Positions 20,769 to 22,850 of a DNA stretch of 22,850 nt are shown piece by piece. The notes under the pieces were generated by a model that was given only the letters and a program-made list of their open reading frames with translations, was not told the origin of the DNA and did no database searches. The stretch's first letter is position 1. Each line of letters opens with the position of its first letter. The stretch covers positions 1 to 22,850 of the forward strand of contig DASZOV010000016.1 in NCBI GenBank assembly GCA_035550595.1. The letters run 5' to 3'. The position numbers were made by a program, and so were the translations under genes. The DNA is from CALFMR01 sp035550595 (lineage in GTDB: Bacteria; Acidobacteriota; Vicinamibacteria; Vicinamibacterales; SCN-69-37).

Positions 20769-20774
20769 TATAGT
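20769..20774 (+). promoter_or_regulatory. Possible -10 element of the histidine kinase gene
   Basis: TATAGT ends 12 nt before the ATG at 20787, giving a leader of about 5-6 nt without a ribosome site. It lies in the 80-bp divergent spacer shared with nuoI. Confidence 0.45.
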
Positions 20775-20786
20775 TAACGCTGCTCC

Positions 20787-22088
20787 ATGCCGCTCGAGCA
20801 CGAACTCCTGCTCATCAAGTTGATGGCGAACGTCGCCGTCGCCGCGATCCTCGCGACGATGCTCGTGCGGTTCCACTGGTTCCGGCGGATCCTCCTCACC
20901 GAGAAGCGCGACTGGCCGGAACGGCTCGTCTTCGCGGCCGGTCTCGGCGTCCCGCTGACGGCGGGCGTGGCCGCCCGTCTGCTGCTCGGCTACGAAGCCG
21001 CGGACCTCACGCTGGCGGGCGCGTATCTCGCGGGACTCATCGCCGGTCCGTACGCCGGCGCGCTCGTCGGCGCGGCCGTCGGCCTTCCGCCCGTCTTCGC
21101 CGGGCAGATCGGCGCACTGCCGTTCGCGATCGGCTGCGGCTTCGCCGGCGGCGGACTTCGCGAGATCTGCCCGAAGGATCAGATCTGGCGCTTCTCGCCG
21201 TTCGTCGTCACCAAGCTCCACCGGTTCGCGTGGCGTCTCCTGCGCACGTTCCAGCTCGACTGGCAGGTCATCCTCGTCGCCGCGCCCGTGCTGCTCGAGC
21301 TGTTGCGTCTCTCGATCGGCCGCCGCTTCCCCACACGCATCTTCGACTATCACCCGACGACGTGGTGGCTCGTCCTGCTCGTGGTCTTAACGCCGGTGCT
21401 CGGCGTCGCGATTCCGATCAAGATCTGGAACAGCGCGCGAATCGAACACCGGCTCGCCGAGCAGGAAAAACTCCTGATGGCGGCGCGCGTCGAGGCGCTG
21501 GCGAATCAGATCAACCCGCACTTCCTCTTCAACACGCTGACGTCGATCACCTCGCTCATCCGGTCGCAGCCCGAGACGGCGCGCGTGCTCGTCGTCAAGT
21601 TGTCGGGCCTGCTGCGCCGGCTGCTTCGCAGCCAGGAGCATTTCGTCACACTGCGCGAAGAGCTGTCCGCGATCGACGAGTACCTCGACATCGAGCGCGT
21701 CCGCTTCGGCCCCAGCCTCGTCGTCGACAAGCGGATCGATCCGGGCAGCCTCGACGTGATCGTGCCGAGCATGATCCTGCAGCCGCTCGTCGAGAACTCG
21801 ATCAAGCACGGCCTCTCGCGCAAGGTCGGCGAAGGGCGGTTGACGATCTTCGCCGCGTATCGGGCCGGACACGCCGTCATCGAGATCATCGACAACGGCG
21901 TCGGCATGCCCGTCGACCGGCTCACGGCGACCGCGGATCACGGCATCGGCCTGCGCAACGTGAACGAGCGGCTGCGCGTGATCTACGGCGCCAATTACCA
22001 GTTGCACCTCCACAGCGTGCCCGGCGAAGGCACGGTCGCGCGGATGGAGATTCCCGAGCTCATCGTCTCCGAGCGCGCGACGGCCTGA
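20787..22088 (+). CDS. LytS/YpdA-type sensor histidine kinase
   Basis: The 433-residue protein has an N-terminal membrane region with about six hydrophobic segments (about 8-28, 47-68, 75-100, 104-122, 160-175, 193-214), like the 5TM-LYT sensor class. The kinase core follows: EALANQINPHFLFNTLTSI with the phosphoacceptor histidine H245, a four-helix stretch with EELSAIDEYLDIERVRFG, an N box PLVENSIKHG, and G boxes DNGVGMP and GIGLRNVNERL. This is the His_kinase (LytS-like) family, which pairs with LytTR response regulators; exactly such a gene follows 3 nt downstream. Stimulus is unknown; relatives sense membrane state or pyruvate-like compounds. Confidence 0.94.
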   Translation: MPLEHELLLIKLMANVAVAAILATMLVRFHWFRRILLTEKRDWPERLVFAAGLGVPLTAGVAARLLLGYEAADLTLAGAYLAGLIAGPYAGALVGAAVGLPPVFAGQIGALPFAIGCGFAGGGLREICPKDQIWRFSPFVVTKLHRFAWRLLRTFQLDWQVILVAAPVLLELLRLSIGRRFPTRIFDYHPTTWWLVLLVVLTPVLGVAIPIKIWNSARIEHRLAEQEKLLMAARVEALANQINPHFLFNTLTSITSLIRSQPETARVLVVKLSGLLRRLLRSQEHFVTLREELSAIDEYLDIERVRFGPSLVVDKRIDPGSLDVIVPSMILQPLVENSIKHGLSRKVGEGRLTIFAAYRAGHAVIEIIDNGVGMPVDRLTATADHGIGLRNVNERLRVIYGANYQLHLHSVPGEGTVARMEIPELIVSERATA

Positions 22089-22091
22089 CGC

Positions 22092-22850
22092 ATGCGTCCG
22101 ATTCGAACTCTGGTCGTCGACGATGAGCAGCTCGCGCGCGAGGAGCTGTGCTTCTTACTTGGCCGGATCGACGACGTCGAGATCGCGGGCGAAGCGGCCG
22201 ACGGGATCGACGCGCTGCGCGCCGCGGGCGAGCTGAAGCCGGATCTTCTTTTCCTCGATGTGCAGATGCCCGGGTTGACCGGCTTCGAAGTGGCGCGACG
22301 GCTGGTCGAGGCCGATCTGCCGATCGAGATCGTCTTCGTGACGGCGTTCGACCAGTACGCGATCGAGGCGTTCTCGGTGAACGCCGTCGACTACCTGCTC
22401 AAGCCGGTCGACGCCGAGCGCCTCGAACAGACGATGACGCGTGTGCGCCGCCGGCGGGGCCCTGACGACACGACGCGGCTGCCGCTCGCGCCGGCCGATC
22501 TCGAGAAAGTCATCGAAGCGGTGCAGGCCCGGCAGGGCCGCCGCGACCAGCTCGCCATCCGCGTGGGCGAGCGGTTCGTCCTCGTCCAGGCCGACGAGGT
22601 CATTCACGCGTCTCTGACCGATGAGAGCATACTGGTGGTGACGGGCGCCGTGTCGGGCACGTCCAACTACCGGACGCTCGACGAACTGCAGGCCCGGCTC
22701 GACCCGGCGGTGTTCTGGCGGGTCCACCGGTCGCACCTGGTGAACATCACCAAAATCAAGGAGATCGTCCCCTGGTTCAGCCGCAACTACCTGTTGAAGA
22801 TGAAAGACCCGAAGGCGACGGAAATTCCGGTCAGCCGTTCGCAGACGCGG
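22092..22850 (+). CDS. LytTR-family response regulator, cut by the window edge
   Basis: The visible 253 residues hold a receiver domain (VVDDEQ at 8-13, phosphoacceptor D56 in FLDVQMP, T84, K104 in LLKPVD). A linker (about 120-150) leads to a LytTR DNA-binding domain (about 153-250) with ERFVLVQADEVIHAS, FWRVHRSHLVNITKI and EIPVSRSQ. The reading frame is open to the last base, and by family the C-terminus would lie a few residues further on. It begins 3 nt after the kinase stop, so the pair is one operon. It is expected to bind paired direct repeats upstream of target genes; none was identified here. Confidence 0.94.
   Translation, partial: MRPIRTLVVDDEQLAREELCFLLGRIDDVEIAGEAADGIDALRAAGELKPDLLFLDVQMPGLTGFEVARRLVEADLPIEIVFVTAFDQYAIEAFSVNAVDYLLKPVDAERLEQTMTRVRRRRGPDDTTRLPLAPADLEKVIEAVQARQGRRDQLAIRVGERFVLVQADEVIHASLTDESILVVTGAVSGTSNYRTLDELQARLDPAVFWRVHRSHLVNITKIKEIVPWFSRNYLLKMKDPKATEIPVSRSQTR

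Overview
The window is high-GC bacterial chromosomal DNA (strong G/C third positions, many GTG starts) with a dense core-plus-accessory gene layout. No rRNA, tRNA, phage, plasmid or insertion-sequence gene was seen. The protein set suggests a Gram-negative, slow-growing soil-type bacterium. It includes periplasmic MsrPQ, an orphan NuoI, a fused homocysteine methyltransferase/MTHFR, LytS/LytTR-type signalling, an FHA-GAF-PP2C regulator and a Tes-like radical SAM protein. My best guess is Acidobacteriota, near Vicinamibacterales; this is inference from gene style, not a database result.

Layout. 1-2330 (minus): msrP-msrQ, then the N-terminal part of a radical SAM protein that runs off the left edge. 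2408-3754 (plus): a UDP-HexNAc 6-dehydrogenase for surface polysaccharide. 3755-4488: a gene-free repeat island with a heptad array, a hairpin, a 42-bp tandem array and a 22-bp tandem array. 4489-5567 (minus): a SET-domain protein and an alpha/beta hydrolase sharing a GTGA stop/start. 5673-7918 (minus): a zinc-ribbon membrane protein, the FHA-GAF-PP2C phosphatase and a small membrane protein. 7985-8644 (plus): a rhomboid protease. 8699-15221 (minus): a five-gene operon of ketosynthase, FAD oxidoreductase, isoprenylcysteine-methyltransferase-like protein, TPR/gluzincin metallopeptidase-like protein and a cysteine-less caspase-fold protein. 15245-15967 (plus): a second membrane methyltransferase, divergent from the ketosynthase across only 23 bp. 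16061-17481: a zinc-ribbon protein and a glycosyltransferase, bracketed by two inverted copies of a 72-nt repeat. 17712-20187 (minus): a homocysteine methyltransferase/MTHFR fusion overlapping a class I methyltransferase. 20266-20706 (minus): NuoI. 20787-22850 (plus): a LytS-type histidine kinase and its LytTR regulator, cut by the right edge.

How it fits together. The most unusual unit is the six-gene block at 8.7-16.0 kb. A lipid/polyketide-type condensing enzyme, a geranylgeranyl-reductase-like flavoprotein and two integral membrane methyltransferases sit with two exported peptidase-fold proteins. The genes are joined by ATGA/GTGA overlaps or short gaps, and a single TATAATA stretch could serve as the -10 element on both strands. 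I infer a membrane-lipid or polyketide modification system with an exported processing or quality-control arm; its product is unknown.

Two patterns run across the window. First, many first genes of transcription units have a -10-like hexamer 6-14 nt before the start codon, which suggests leaderless or near-leaderless mRNAs. Second, intergenic 3' ends repeatedly carry heptanucleotide arrays, often next to GCGCC/GGCGC hairpins with U-rich tails.
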